DNA of 64,000 nt from JAIOZK01 sp964468645 (GCA_964468645.1 CAYXUU010000008.1:77783-141782), one strand, 5' to 3'; positions 8,423 to 18,242 are shown, counted from the first letter of the stretch. A program made the numbers and translations. Notes: generated by a model from the sequence alone, not told the origin.

Positions 8423-9643
8423 TCATTTATCAATCACTAATCCTGAAATTGAATTCATTGAACCCTTATAGAAGATATCCCCAACTGTCTCCACATATCC
8501 ACCCAGGATAACCTCAAAGGTATCTTCCTTTGGGTACACAGAAATACCTATATGTGTTTCGGATAATCGTCTTAAGAATTGATCTGTTTCCTCCAATTCC
8601 TTCAATGACTCCATCGAATAAAGATGCCATATCCTTTCCAGATAAAGGGAAGAATTATTGAATGTGATCGGCTCGTCCTTTTTAACACTTGTTTCCTTTA
8701 ATAAAGTATCCTTCTGTATATCATAAACAGAATAGTATAACTCATATCTGCACTCTTTTATCTGGAACAGCAAATCTCCGGACAAAAAAGAGTTAGTTCC
8801 TATATTATATACATGTCCGCAAAAAATATCCTTCTGGTCGTAGAATTTAACATTGTGTTCAAAATTCCCTAAATCAATGGTTAATATTTTCGTGTGCTCA
8901 AGGTCATTATCCATTGTAAAAAAAAACTTGTTATTAAAGCAATAGGCTTTAAAATGCTTATGGGTAATATCAATTGGATTATGACAGTTGTTATCTACTT
9001 TCTGTATATTGAAATTAGCAGCTAATAATTTTGATTTATCGTTTAGAACATCGTACAATTTCGTAAAACCTGAATTTGAGAACTTATAATCAGAGAGATC
9101 AATCTCAACTATTTTGTTTAACTCATCACCCTCAAAAACATAGATTTTTATTACCGACGACCTTTTCATTACTGTTAAAAAATAAAAATGGTTACCGACA
9201 CTCGCACATTCAAGAAATTTCTCGTTCTTCAGCTTGACAGGCAAAATTTTTCCATGACTCTCTTTTGTGTAAAAATCAATCGTTTTTGTATAAAGACTGC
9301 TTATTTTACCATTGGCAAAAAAAAGGGTATATGTATATCCATCAATACTACCACCTAACAGTATTTTATATTTTCTTTCTGTTCTGATGTCGGTGAAGTC
9401 CTTATTGATTATGTAATCCTTATCAAATAAAATACCTATTAATATCTTTTTCTCAAGCAGGAAAAGTGCAACTTCATTTTTTTCATTAAGCATAGGAAAG
9501 GATTCCCTGGTATATTCCTGATAAGTACTCAGCCCCATGCTCCTCTCAAACAGGATCTCCTGTGAGGAAACATCTACCTTCAATAAAGAAATAACGAGCA
9601 ACGGAAGTGCTATTCTTCTAAAAAAAATAGACTTGATAAGCAT
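8423..9643 (-). CDS. Hypothetical exported protein
   Basis: 406 residues. The N-terminus has a basic/hydrophobic signal-like segment (RRIALPLLVISLLKV) ending near SSQE. The remainder is rich in alternating hydrophobic and aromatic residues with repeated short strand-like blocks (YTLFFANGK, YFLTVMKRS, KFFFTMDND), consistent with a beta-propeller, which is an inference. No family is recognised and no T9SS tail is present. The C1 protease gene ends 46 bases upstream on the same strand, so they may be co-transcribed. Confidence 0.6.
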   Translation of the reverse strand: MLIKSIFFRRIALPLLVISLLKVDVSSQEILFERSMGLSTYQEYTRESFPMLNEKNEVALFLLEKKILIGILFDKDYIINKDFTDIRTERKYKILLGGSIDGYTYTLFFANGKISSLYTKTIDFYTKESHGKILPVKLKNEKFLECASVGNHFYFLTVMKRSSVIKIYVFEGDELNKIVEIDLSDYKFSNSGFTKLYDVLNDKSKLLAANFNIQKVDNNCHNPIDITHKHFKAYCFNNKFFFTMDNDLEHTKILTIDLGNFEHNVKFYDQKDIFCGHVYNIGTNSFLSGDLLFQIKECRYELYYSVYDIQKDTLLKETSVKKDEPITFNNSSLYLERIWHLYSMESLKELEETDQFLRRLSETHIGISVYPKEDTFEVILGGYVETVGDIFYKGSMNSISGLVIDK

Positions 9644-9689
9644 AGTATGATCACGGTATTAAGTGTTTGCTAATTAATTCGAAATTGTA

Positions 9690-11321
9690 TTAATTCCCAA
9701 CGACCATCTTCTTCGAAAAGGGTATGTTTCCGGCCTGAAGTAGATAGAAATAAATTCCATCCTCCACCTTCTGTCCCGATGTATTCTGCCCATTCCATAA
9801 GATATTGTGCTCACCAGCCGGTTTCATACCGTCAACCAGGGTGATGACCTCTTTACCTGTGAGGTCATATATCTTGAGGGTAACATTGCTTTCTCCCGGC
9901 AAGATATAGCTGATGTTTGTTGAAGCCGCAAATGGATTAGGGTAGTTTTGCTTCAGGGTATAACTTCCATATGGATTAGCAATATTACCCACTTCAGTAA
10001 TCGAATCTGTCACTGTCAAAGCTTTAACACAGAAATTGCCTGTATGTTCATATCCTGACGGATCATTATATTCATAAAAATCAAGCCAGACAAGATTTTC
10101 TTTGTAATAACTTTCACCGGGTGAAGCACTCGATTCAACAACAGTCCTATAATCTGAGCCAAGCAAAACAGGTACATCCGATGTACGGTCGTAAGGTTGA
10201 CCACCATCTTCAAGGTTTAGATATACATAGAAATTTTCCCCCTCCATCAATTCGATGATGCCTGGGATATCCACTGTATGAAACCCTGTATATTCTTCCC
10301 AGCCTGAAACTGTGGTAATTTCGTTTGATAATACCCCAGCATCAAATTCTTTATAGATTGTAACTGTATAATCTACTGAATCTGTTGCAGTAAAAAAACT
10401 GACGGCTTTCAATAGCTGATTACTTGAAGCAACGAATGCATTAACCACCTCCTGGCAGTTCGTTTTGGTATCACGCCAACCATGGTAGTCGTGGTAATAG
10501 GTAAAGTCATACTGCAGGGGCTCTACATCCTGGAATGAAATAGCGCCCATTTCGGGTTCACGGCAACACCATTTGTCATAATAGGAAATATAGAAATAAC
10601 CATCAAAACCCCAGTCATCGCCCCAGCTATTTTTAATGATCCATGCCCCAGGTAAAGGCGCCTGGGTAGTCATATTATCATCCCAGCCAACAATAGCCAC
10701 AGCATGATTGGGCAAGCTTGAAGTATTGGGTGGCTGGTAATGAATATAATTTTCTATATAGGCACCGCTAACACATAAACAGGTACCCATCACACCTTCA
10801 TCCATGATCTTCTGTTTCACCACATCAATACGCTCAAGGTTATCGCCTATGGTAAACCACTCAATTTCCTTTGGGTAAAAGTAATGGAATGATGGCTCAT
10901 ATCTTGGTGGAGGTGACTCAAAAGATTGCCCATCGATATCGCGAACAGCTCCTTCATTCCTGGAAAGATATGCTGATGTTACCATATAGTCACCACCCTG
11001 GTGCACCACCAGGCCACTTCCTGAAGGCGGATCAATATCATCATTATTATGCTGGTTGAATCCGTTCCACCAGTCGAGATGATATTCAGCGAGGGCCGGT
11101 TCACCTGTTTCCCCTGCTGCAGCCCAGGCACCTGTCATCAGTAAGTTCCCTTCCATGGCTGCCATAGCACCATGAGTCCAACAGGTGCCACCCTGTTGTG
11201 ACTTTACGGAAGTTACATAATCCTGCCCGTTATAATCCCGTAAATCAAAATACTCAGGCAGCTGGGCAAAAGAAAAATAATAAGTACTTGCTGTTAAAAT
11301 AGTCAGAATAATTTTTTTCAT
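9690..11321 (-). CDS. Secreted C1 (papain-like) cysteine protease with T9SS sorting domain
   Basis: 543 residues. Signal peptide MKKIILTILTASTYYFSFAQ. The peptidase domain follows directly, with almost no propeptide: oxyanion Gln and Cys47 in SQQGGTCW, His206 in NHAVAIVGW, Asn231 in IIKNSWGDDW. A beta-rich domain (about 255-440) follows, like the lectin-like domain found after C1 domains in bacterial and archaeal proteins. The last ~85 residues are a T9SS type A sorting domain (NYPNPF, LKIYDLTGKEV, GIYFYLLQAG). The protein should be exported across the outer membrane and released or anchored. Confidence 0.93.
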   Translation of the reverse strand: MKKIILTILTASTYYFSFAQLPEYFDLRDYNGQDYVTSVKSQQGGTCWTHGAMAAMEGNLLMTGAWAAAGETGEPALAEYHLDWWNGFNQHNNDDIDPPSGSGLVVHQGGDYMVTSAYLSRNEGAVRDIDGQSFESPPPRYEPSFHYFYPKEIEWFTIGDNLERIDVVKQKIMDEGVMGTCLCVSGAYIENYIHYQPPNTSSLPNHAVAIVGWDDNMTTQAPLPGAWIIKNSWGDDWGFDGYFYISYYDKWCCREPEMGAISFQDVEPLQYDFTYYHDYHGWRDTKTNCQEVVNAFVASSNQLLKAVSFFTATDSVDYTVTIYKEFDAGVLSNEITTVSGWEEYTGFHTVDIPGIIELMEGENFYVYLNLEDGGQPYDRTSDVPVLLGSDYRTVVESSASPGESYYKENLVWLDFYEYNDPSGYEHTGNFCVKALTVTDSITEVGNIANPYGSYTLKQNYPNPFAASTNISYILPGESNVTLKIYDLTGKEVITLVDGMKPAGEHNILWNGQNTSGQKVEDGIYFYLLQAGNIPFSKKMVVGN

Positions 11322-11429
11322 ATCATGTGTTTTAAATATCTAACAAAATTAACGTTTTTGTCACTTTATTCAAAAACTCTTTCCATGAATTAGAAAAAGA
11401 ATACTATTTTAGGTTCCTGAAATTCAACT

Positions 11430-12905
11430 ATGGTATTATTGAACATCAGCGAAAAAAAAAGGAATTATATCCTTACAGGTATGTTCATTTTCTTCGCCCT
11501 GGTTTTTTGTTTAATTTCACTGGTCAATCATTATCAATTCAGAACGTATGCCCTTGACCTGGGTGCCTATACAAATGCACTATATGACTATATAAATTTC
11601 CAGTGGAATGACAGTACAGTGTTTAAGAGCATCCCTGAAAATCTGCTCTCCGATCATTTTGATCTTTACCTCATCATCTTTTCACCCTTCAGTTTGATCT
11701 TTGGCACATGGACATTGTTGATCATTCAGATCATCTCCATTTTATTCGGTGGTTTTGGAATCTATAAATATTTCAACCTGATCAGCCGGACAACCTTACT
11801 TCCTTTAATTGCAACAGCAGGTTTCTTTCTCTATTTTGCCATCTTTTCTGCCCTCGCCTTTGATTATCACAGCAATGTGGTTGCAGCTATGATCCTGCCC
11901 TGGTTTTTCTATTTTGTAAAAAAAAGAAAACTTATATATGCCAGCCTCATATTTATATTCCTGATCATCGGTAAGGAAAACCTGTCACTATGGTTATTCT
12001 TTATATGTCTTGGATTGATTGTTGAATACGGGAAAGAAAGAAGGCAAATAATTTATTTGCTGGTCCTTGCCCTGTTTTCAATCGTATATTTTTACCTGGT
12101 CATTGGAGTTATTATGCCGGCCATCTCAAATTCAGGAAGATATCCACACTTCGAATACAGCGCTATCGGGAGTACACCTGTGGAAGCATTCAAATACATG
12201 CTAGCCCACCCCCTGGATACAATAAAAACCATGTTTATCAATCATAATGGAAATCCAACAGGGGATTATGTGAAAGCAGAAACCTGGTGGTTTGTTCTCT
12301 TTTCGGGGGGATTTCTGCTTTTTTTCAGGCCCCAGTATCTGATAATGCTTATCCCGGTATTTCTCCAGAAGCTTCTTCATGACGATGTTATGATGTGGGG
12401 TATTGGTAAGCAATATGCTATTGAATTTACACCTATCGTAATTATTGGGGCATATACAGTAATTAACAGGATTAAATCCCCGGTGGCTTATAATATAATC
12501 CTTCTATTAACAACGCTGTTAATATTAACAGTTAACATCAGAAGGATGGACAACACCTATGCCTATACTGATCATTCAAGGCTGAGGTTTTACCAGCAAA
12601 AACACTGGTCAAAGGGCTATGATATTTCAAAAGCCCATAAAGCCATGGGGCTTATCCCCGATGATGCGATTGTATCTGCCCAGGCCATATTCCTTCCACA
12701 TCTTTCCCTGAGGGATAACATTTACCAGTTTCCGGAAATACGTGATGCAGAATATATTGTTCTTTCCATTGACGAACATCCATATCCTCTTTCATCAGGG
12801 GAAGTATCGATACTTTTAAATAAACTGATTGATTCCGGTGAATGGAAATTGATCTATGATGAAGAGCAGTTAAAGATACTGGAGAAGGAAATTGATTCTA
12901 ACTAA
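11430..12905 (+). CDS. DUF2079 family membrane protein
   Basis: 491 residues, about ten hydrophobic segments. The family signature lies near the start: YALDLGAYTNALYDY and SDHFDLYLIIFSPF, then FDYHSNVVAAMILPWFF. DUF2079 proteins resemble GT-C membrane glycosyltransferases in architecture (first-loop acidic residues D and H near the membrane); a transferase role is inference. Divergent from the C1 protease gene (108 bases between starts). The stop overlaps the convergent response regulator gene by 8 bases. Confidence 0.85.
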   Translation: MVLLNISEKKRNYILTGMFIFFALVFCLISLVNHYQFRTYALDLGAYTNALYDYINFQWNDSTVFKSIPENLLSDHFDLYLIIFSPFSLIFGTWTLLIIQIISILFGGFGIYKYFNLISRTTLLPLIATAGFFLYFAIFSALAFDYHSNVVAAMILPWFFYFVKKRKLIYASLIFIFLIIGKENLSLWLFFICLGLIVEYGKERRQIIYLLVLALFSIVYFYLVIGVIMPAISNSGRYPHFEYSAIGSTPVEAFKYMLAHPLDTIKTMFINHNGNPTGDYVKAETWWFVLFSGGFLLFFRPQYLIMLIPVFLQKLLHDDVMMWGIGKQYAIEFTPIVIIGAYTVINRIKSPVAYNIILLLTTLLILTVNIRRMDNTYAYTDHSRLRFYQQKHWSKGYDISKAHKAMGLIPDDAIVSAQAIFLPHLSLRDNIYQFPEIRDAEYIVLSIDEHPYPLSSGEVSILLNKLIDSGEWKLIYDEEQLKILEKEIDSN

Positions 12906-13638
12906 ACCTATCCCTGATTTTTTTGGCATACCTGCGGCTGATTGTAAAACTTTCATCAATTCCCTTCAGGCTTACCCTGTAAGAATAATTAAACCATTTT
13001 TCAACCTTATCGATATAATCCAGGTTAATAATGGCAGAGCGATGGATCCGGCAGAACTGTTTATCGGGGAGGCGCTCTTCCCATTCGCGCATTGTTTTTG
13101 TCACCAATCCTTTTTGTCCTTCAGAAGTAAATACTTGAGAATAATCCCCTTCTGCATTGATCAGTACGATGGTATCGACTTTCAGGAAAATAAGTTTTGT
13201 TCCAAAATGTAAAAACAACCTGTCGTCATATCTAAGTTTCCGGGTATATACGAGATCGGTTTCCAGGTCTTCCAGCAATCTCTGAATAGTCTTTTCAAGA
13301 CGTTGTGGAGAAACTGGCTTCAGCAAATAGTCCAGTGCATTCACTTCAAAGGCCCTGATGGCATATTCATCATAAGCCGTAACAAATACAACATTCCCGT
13401 TGTAATCGATATCAGACAATACATCAAATCCCGATTTACCGGGCATCTGGATATCCAGAAAAACAATCTCAGGAGTAAGTTCTTTAATCTTTCTTACCGC
13501 AGAATGATGATTATCTGCTTCACCGATCACCCTGATCTGTTCAATATCGTCAAGCATGCTGATCAACTCCTTTCGGGCCAGCCTTTCATCATCAACAATG
13601 ACAGCTGTAAGAACTTTTTTATTTTGATTTGTAGTCAT
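12898..13638 (-). CDS. LytTR-family response regulator
   Basis: About 246 residues from the ATG at 13638 (MTTNQNKK), which overlaps the kinase gene by 20 bases. Receiver domain (AVIVDDERLARKEL; phosphorylated Asp in EIVFLDIQMPGKSG; switch Lys in YLLKPVSP), then a C-terminal LytTR DNA-binding domain (INAEGDYSQVFT, FCRIHRSAIINLDYI, SRRYAKKIRDRF). Pairs with the upstream LytS-type kinase. Target genes cannot be inferred from the window. Confidence 0.93.
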   Translation of the reverse strand: MTTNQNKKVLTAVIVDDERLARKELISMLDDIEQIRVIGEADNHHSAVRKIKELTPEIVFLDIQMPGKSGFDVLSDIDYNGNVVFVTAYDEYAIRAFEVNALDYLLKPVSPQRLEKTIQRLLEDLETDLVYTRKLRYDDRLFLHFGTKLIFLKVDTIVLINAEGDYSQVFTSEGQKGLVTKTMREWEERLPDKQFCRIHRSAIINLDYIDKVEKWFNYSYRVSLKGIDESFTISRRYAKKIRDRFS

Positions 13639-14698
13639 CGGTTGAAATACCCAGTTTAACATTCACATAATTATATCCCTTTTCTATGTCGAAGATATAA
13701 TTTCCATTATAGGCATTTTCCAGCCTCTTTTGTACATTGATCAGCCCTGTGCCCGTACCAGAATTTTCCGTATGCAAATCCCTCTTGATCCAGATCCCGG
13801 AATTTCTTATTTCTATAATCAGGTAATGTTCTTTGAAATAAGACCTGATCATTAGTTTTAAAGGGATATCGCTGGTCTGCATCCCATATTTGATCGCATT
13901 CTCTACAATAGGATGTAATAGAAAACTTATAACCGGTACATTCTCAGTACCTTTTTCAATGTCGATATTTAATTCAATTTTCTCTTCAAAACGTTTTTTC
14001 TCAATGGCAAGATAATGCTCCAGGGCCTCCAGTTCATCCTTCAAAGGTTTAAAGGCAATATCTTTATTCAGCAATGAATATCTTAAAAACTCCGAAAGCT
14101 CTGTTATCATTGTTTTTGCTGAACGTCGGTCTTCATCTATCATGGCCCTTATCGAGTTCAGGGAATTAAAAAGAAAGTGTGGATTTAACTGATATCGTAG
14201 CATTTCAAACTGTGCTTTTTGAGCAAGATGCATGGCTTCTTCAGTTTTCCTTCTTTCGTTTTGCCATTCACGCCAGTATTTAATACCAAAATAAAGGGCA
14301 GTCCATCCAAAGATCAGAATATAAAACAGGTAGTTATTTCTGAAGTATCCTTCCACATTCAGGGTTTTCCAATATTTCAAGGTATATTCAGTATCCCAGA
14401 ATATCATGCTGACAAGGATGTCGATAAAATACCAAAATGCAACTGCCAGGATAATGATCATGAAAACGATGATCAGCAGCCGGATTACAGATTTAACTTT
14501 CTTTATAATAATCCTGTAGAGGTATCTTAGTCCTATGGTAACAATAAAACCAAATAGGTAGGTAATGAAAAAAAGAAAGACCCCCATAAAATCCCCTGGT
14601 TTGGTTTTGGAGAACAGGAAAAACATGGAAAGGCCAAATAATACCCATCCCACTACCTGGAGAATCCAGAATAATATATTGTTACTTATCCTCATCAA
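13619..14698 (-). CDS. LytS/YehU-type sensor histidine kinase
   Basis: 359 residues. Four hydrophobic segments (about 8-30, 36-60, 72-95, 123-140) form the sensor portion, followed by a short coiled linker. The His_kinase domain has QLNPHFLFNSLNSI with phospho-acceptor His174. The HATPase region contains HPIVENAIKYG and the late glycine-rich SGTGTGLINVQKRL. No separate periplasmic domain is present, so the signal is likely sensed in or at the membrane. The overlapping downstream LytTR regulator is its partner. Confidence 0.93.
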   Translation of the reverse strand: MMRISNNILFWILQVVGWVLFGLSMFFLFSKTKPGDFMGVFLFFITYLFGFIVTIGLRYLYRIIIKKVKSVIRLLIIVFMIIILAVAFWYFIDILVSMIFWDTEYTLKYWKTLNVEGYFRNNYLFYILIFGWTALYFGIKYWREWQNERRKTEEAMHLAQKAQFEMLRYQLNPHFLFNSLNSIRAMIDEDRRSAKTMITELSEFLRYSLLNKDIAFKPLKDELEALEHYLAIEKKRFEEKIELNIDIEKGTENVPVISFLLHPIVENAIKYGMQTSDIPLKLMIRSYFKEHYLIIEIRNSGIWIKRDLHTENSGTGTGLINVQKRLENAYNGNYIFDIEKGYNYVNVKLGISTDDYKSK

Positions 14699-14808
14699 TA
14701 CATATAATTCGGATGTAATAATAAGGATTATTTCAGGAAGAGAAAAATAATAATAGTTTAATGGTTAGTATGTTCGTTAAAAGGACAGGACGAATTGAAG
14801 TATTGGAT

Positions 14809-14923
14809 ATTGACGATTGACGGTTGACGATTGACGATTGTTGAGGCTGAAAGCCGAAACCCAGATGAACAATGTGAATCGGAAACGATTGACGCCTGCC
14901 TGCGGCAGGATTGACGATTGACG
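14809..14923. repeat. Heptad array ATTGACG, interrupted
   Basis: Block 1 (14809-14843): ATTGACG, ATTGACG, GTTGACG, ATTGACG, ATTGTTG. Block 2 (14888-14923): ATTGACG, a 15-nt palindrome (14895-14909, CCTGCC-TGC-GGCAGG), then ATTGACG twice. The palindrome sits exactly between two units. Gap 14699-15021 holds no gene. Confidence 0.85.
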
Positions 14924-14944
14924 AAAAGCTCAGGTATTCAGCTT

Positions 14945-14992
14945 GTTAACAAACCGCTAAGCGCTTCCAAAGCGCTAAGCGGTTTGTTAACC
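14945..14992. repeat. 22-bp hairpin next to octad repeats
   Basis: GTTAACAAACCGCTAAGCGCTT pairs with its near-complement over 22 bp with one mismatch and a tiny loop (14967-14970). It lies 30 nt downstream of the isochorismatase-like gene stop, so it may help terminate that transcript, but no T-run follows in either direction. Confidence 0.7.
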
Positions 14993-15018
14993 ACTCAACC
15001 ATTCAACCATTCAACCAA
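14993..15018. repeat. Octad array ACTCAACC/ATTCAACC
   Basis: Three exact 8-nt units (ACTCAACC, ATTCAACC, ATTCAACC) plus a partial, ending three bases before the stop of the isochorismatase-like gene. The unit recurs at 35839-35879. Confidence 0.8.
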
Positions 15019-15021
15019 TAA

Positions 15022-15606
15022 CTACTCTCCGGCCTGTGTAAACTGCATCATAAAATAGAGGTTCTCAACACTCTGGGCATCAAATATCTCTTCAATATAA
15101 TCAGTATATTTTTCCTTATGACTGAGGAGGCCATCTTTTACCAGAAAGGCTGTATAATCATATTCCTCTGCGCCCATATAAGTTGCCAGAACACAACCAA
15201 CTGAACTCAGCCCACACATATACAATGTATTTACATCTAGTTCCTTCAATATTTTATCGAGGTCTGTTTTAATAAAAGCACTACCATAAGTTTTTACAAT
15301 CATGGGATCTTCGGGAACTACTTTTATAGAATCATGAAATTCAAACTCAGGGGTACCTTCTGCAGGGCCCCATTGCAGGCTGGTATGATAAACCCTGATC
15401 ACGGGCAGGTCGTATTGCCTGAAGATCCAAATTGCCCAGTTCATATTCTCAATGGCTGATTCCTGATCATCCTTCGACATCATAGGCATATACTGCTTTT
15501 GTACATCTATTACCAGCAAAGCCGGTTTTAATTCTTTCCTTTCCTGCGAAAACATTGCTGATCCTGTTATAAGGAGTGCAATTAATACTGTGATAATCTT
15601 TTTCAT
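15022..15606 (-). CDS. Exported isochorismatase-family cysteine hydrolase
   Basis: 194 residues. Signal peptide MKKIITVLIALLITGSAMFSQ, unusual for this mostly cytoplasmic family. The catalytic triad pattern is present: Asp in LLVIDVQKQYM, Lys in MIVKTYGSAF, Cys in LSSVGCVLATYMGAEEY. The family hydrolyses amides or vinyl ethers (nicotinamidase, isochorismatase and relatives). The substrate is unknown; the signal peptide suggests periplasmic action. It appears monocistronic. Confidence 0.88.
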   Translation of the reverse strand: MKKIITVLIALLITGSAMFSQERKELKPALLVIDVQKQYMPMMSKDDQESAIENMNWAIWIFRQYDLPVIRVYHTSLQWGPAEGTPEFEFHDSIKVVPEDPMIVKTYGSAFIKTDLDKILKELDVNTLYMCGLSSVGCVLATYMGAEEYDYTAFLVKDGLLSHKEKYTDYIEEIFDAQSVENLYFMMQFTQAGE

Positions 15607-15792
15607 TTCTGTTTAATTTTAAATTATACTTTAAAATTAATCCATTTCTTCAATGTCCAAGCAATAATCTAAATGAAAGTTTACCAGCTATCAATGATTT
15701 ACCACTTAACGAAAATTTTTACCATTAGCAGATATCGTGTATTAAAGCCACATTGTAACAGCGATCTTTGAGTAAATTAAAAACATTTAGCC

Positions 15793-18078
15793 ATGAAACT
15801 AAAAAGTTATTTTAAGATGATGTGCTCAGTATCGCTTATGATGATACTGTTACTCAATGCCGATTTCTGTATCGCCCAGGAAAACAATGATGATCAGGAC
15901 AGAAATGCAACTTTCTTTACAGCCATTGCTGATGGGGATAATGAAACCCTTAAAACCATGCTTACAGAGGATGCTTCACTTTTAACCATTAATAACAGCC
16001 GGGGTTCTACACCACTGATGGTTGCTGCCAGTGTTGGCCAGACAGAAGCAGTGAAGATACTCATTGATGCCGGTTCGGAGATCGGTGCATCAAATCCGTA
16101 TGGAAATACAGCACTGCATTATGCTGCATGGGCAGGTGACCTGGAATCGTTTAAGCTGCTTTATGATCAGGGTGCAGATCTGTTTTTTAAGAATAGCAGG
16201 GAGAATACCCCAGTTGAATACACCTGTCTGGGTGGTAACTATGAGATCCTGCAATATGTTGAAAATAAAAGCATGGAAGCAAAAGACAAGATCGATTCTG
16301 ATTCCACCCTGATATTATGGGCTGCCAATGGCGGGAACATCGAGATGTTCGAGTATTTTATTGATAAGGGATTCGACATCAGTCTTGTTGATGATGATGG
16401 CAGCACCATCCTGTTCTGGGCTGTTGCCGGAAACAATATCGATATGATCGATTATCTTGTAAAAAAGAAAGGGATGGATGTTAATGCTGTTGACCACAAT
16501 GGTGAAAGGCCGATGAATTCAGCGATCAACTGGAAAAGGCCGGAGGCAGTCAGGTATCTTCTTGAAAATGGAGTTGATGCCAATGAAAAACTGGAAGATC
16601 ATGTAACCTGGCTTCATGAAGCAGCACATGCAGGGACACCTGAAATAATGACAATCTTCATTGAACAGGGAGCAGATGTAAATGCGGCTAACGATAATGG
16701 AGCCCGGCCTTTGAACTGGGCTTCAGGTTCCGGTGATATTGAGAAAGTATCCCTCCTTCTTGAACATGGTGCAAAGGTCAATCCGGGAATTTGCGAACGA
16801 AGCGGTTGTAATGATGACATGTTTACACCATTACACAGTGCTGCCTGGCGTAGTCCGACAATTCTGGAACTGCTGATTGAGAAAGGTGCTGATGTAAATG
16901 CCGTTTCAAAAGATGGTACATCTGCCTTGCATAATGCCTGCAGAGGCGACAGTTCAAGATGTGTTGAGATTCTCAGCAGTAAAGGCGGTAATGTGAATAT
17001 TGCAAACAAAAGGGGAATAACACCATTGCACTATGCTGTTATTAACGGGAATCCTGAAAGTATGGCTATCCTGATAAAAGCCGGGGCTGACATAAATACA
17101 GCTGATAATTCTCATAACACGCCACTGCATTATGCATCAACAGGTGGTTATCATGAATTAGTTGACATCCTGATTAAAAACAATGCAAAGCTTAACATTA
17201 AAAACGGGGAAGGAAAAACCCCTGTTTATCTGGCCGCCTATTACGGCAATACAAAAATTGCAGACATATTGATTGAAAAAGGTGCATCTAAAAAAGACCT
17301 TCCTAAAAAGAATTTATACATATCAGGTTTTAAACCAAGTGATGGCGAGGCAATGATATGGTACACCGGGCATAGTGGCTGGACAGTAAAAACAAGCAAT
17401 CATTTACTGATCTTTGATTACTGGCACAGAGGGGATCAACCAGATCAGGTTTGCATGAACAATGGATGGGTAAATCCTGATGAGATTAAAACTGAAAATG
17501 TATATGTTTTTGTCTCACATTCACACCGTGACCATTATGACCAGCGTATTTTTGAATGGAATGATGAACTTGATAATATCACCTATGTTATGGGATTTGA
17601 AGCCACCTTTCCGGTTGATTATAACTATATTGAACCCAGAAACCAGAAGAAGGTCGGTGATATTAAAGTAACCACCATCGAATCAAATGATTCAGGCGAG
17701 GGATTCATTGTTGAAGTGGATGGGTTGACGATCTTCCATCCGGGTGACCATGCCAATAAAAATGATCAGATGACCGATGATTACAAACTTGAAATAGACT
17801 ACCTGGCAGAAAACTATGATGCCGTTGACTTTGCATTCTTTCCAATAAGTGGTTGTGGTTTTCGCAATAAAGAGGCTGTATTTGGCGGAGTATATTATGC
17901 TATCGAGCAATTACACCCAAAGATGGTTCTTCCCATGCATGGATTAAGCCGGGAGTATGAATACCAGGAATTTGCAGATCAGGCCAAAGAGAAGAAATAC
18001 CCGGTGAAATTCGCCTGCGCACAGAACATGGGTGACAGGTTTTACTATAATCAGCATAAGATTACCGCAGCGAAATAG
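15793..18078 (+). CDS. Exported ankyrin-repeat/metallo-beta-lactamase-fold fusion
   Basis: 761 residues. Signal peptide to about residue 29 (FCIAQ). About 14 ankyrin repeats occupy ~35-505 (recurrent G-x-TPLHYA and GADVNA patterns). A metallo-beta-lactamase-fold domain (~515-755) follows, with the metal motif HSHRDH (His576, His578, Asp580, His581), then HPGDHAN and LPMHGL supplying further ligands, similar to UlaG-type hydrolases. The frame runs through the whole fusion. The substrate is unknown; the ankyrin part probably binds a protein partner in the periplasm (inference). Confidence 0.9.
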   Translation: MKLKSYFKMMCSVSLMMILLLNADFCIAQENNDDQDRNATFFTAIADGDNETLKTMLTEDASLLTINNSRGSTPLMVAASVGQTEAVKILIDAGSEIGASNPYGNTALHYAAWAGDLESFKLLYDQGADLFFKNSRENTPVEYTCLGGNYEILQYVENKSMEAKDKIDSDSTLILWAANGGNIEMFEYFIDKGFDISLVDDDGSTILFWAVAGNNIDMIDYLVKKKGMDVNAVDHNGERPMNSAINWKRPEAVRYLLENGVDANEKLEDHVTWLHEAAHAGTPEIMTIFIEQGADVNAANDNGARPLNWASGSGDIEKVSLLLEHGAKVNPGICERSGCNDDMFTPLHSAAWRSPTILELLIEKGADVNAVSKDGTSALHNACRGDSSRCVEILSSKGGNVNIANKRGITPLHYAVINGNPESMAILIKAGADINTADNSHNTPLHYASTGGYHELVDILIKNNAKLNIKNGEGKTPVYLAAYYGNTKIADILIEKGASKKDLPKKNLYISGFKPSDGEAMIWYTGHSGWTVKTSNHLLIFDYWHRGDQPDQVCMNNGWVNPDEIKTENVYVFVSHSHRDHYDQRIFEWNDELDNITYVMGFEATFPVDYNYIEPRNQKKVGDIKVTTIESNDSGEGFIVEVDGLTIFHPGDHANKNDQMTDDYKLEIDYLAENYDAVDFAFFPISGCGFRNKEAVFGGVYYAIEQLHPKMVLPMHGLSREYEYQEFADQAKEKKYPVKFACAQNMGDRFYYNQHKITAAK

Positions 18079-18123
18079 AAGTTAAGGAGTTTGAGATTGT
18101 TAATTTTTCTAACCCATCCCCTG

Positions 18124-18147
18124 CCCCTCCCTGTGATCAGGGAGGGG
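18124..18147. terminator. GC-rich hairpin after the ankyrin/MBL gene
   Basis: Perfect 10-bp stem CCCCTCCCTG (18124-18133) with CAGGGAGGGG (18138-18147) and a 4-nt loop, 46 nt after the stop. No T-run follows, so intrinsic termination is uncertain. Confidence 0.5.
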
Positions 18148-18207
18148 TGAGGGCACTGCAAATAGCTATATAATTACACGGTAACCTCGAACTGGTAACT
18201 TCCAAAT

Positions 18208-18235
18208 CAACCTGCAACTTGCAAGCTGCAACTAA
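18208..18235. repeat. Heptad array CAACCTG-type
   Basis: Four consecutive 7-nt units: CAACCTG, CAACTTG, CAAGCTG, CAACTAA, ending 7 nt before the prohibitin -7 box. The same unit recurs at 53113-53147. Confidence 0.8.
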
Positions 18236-18242
18236 AATTTAC

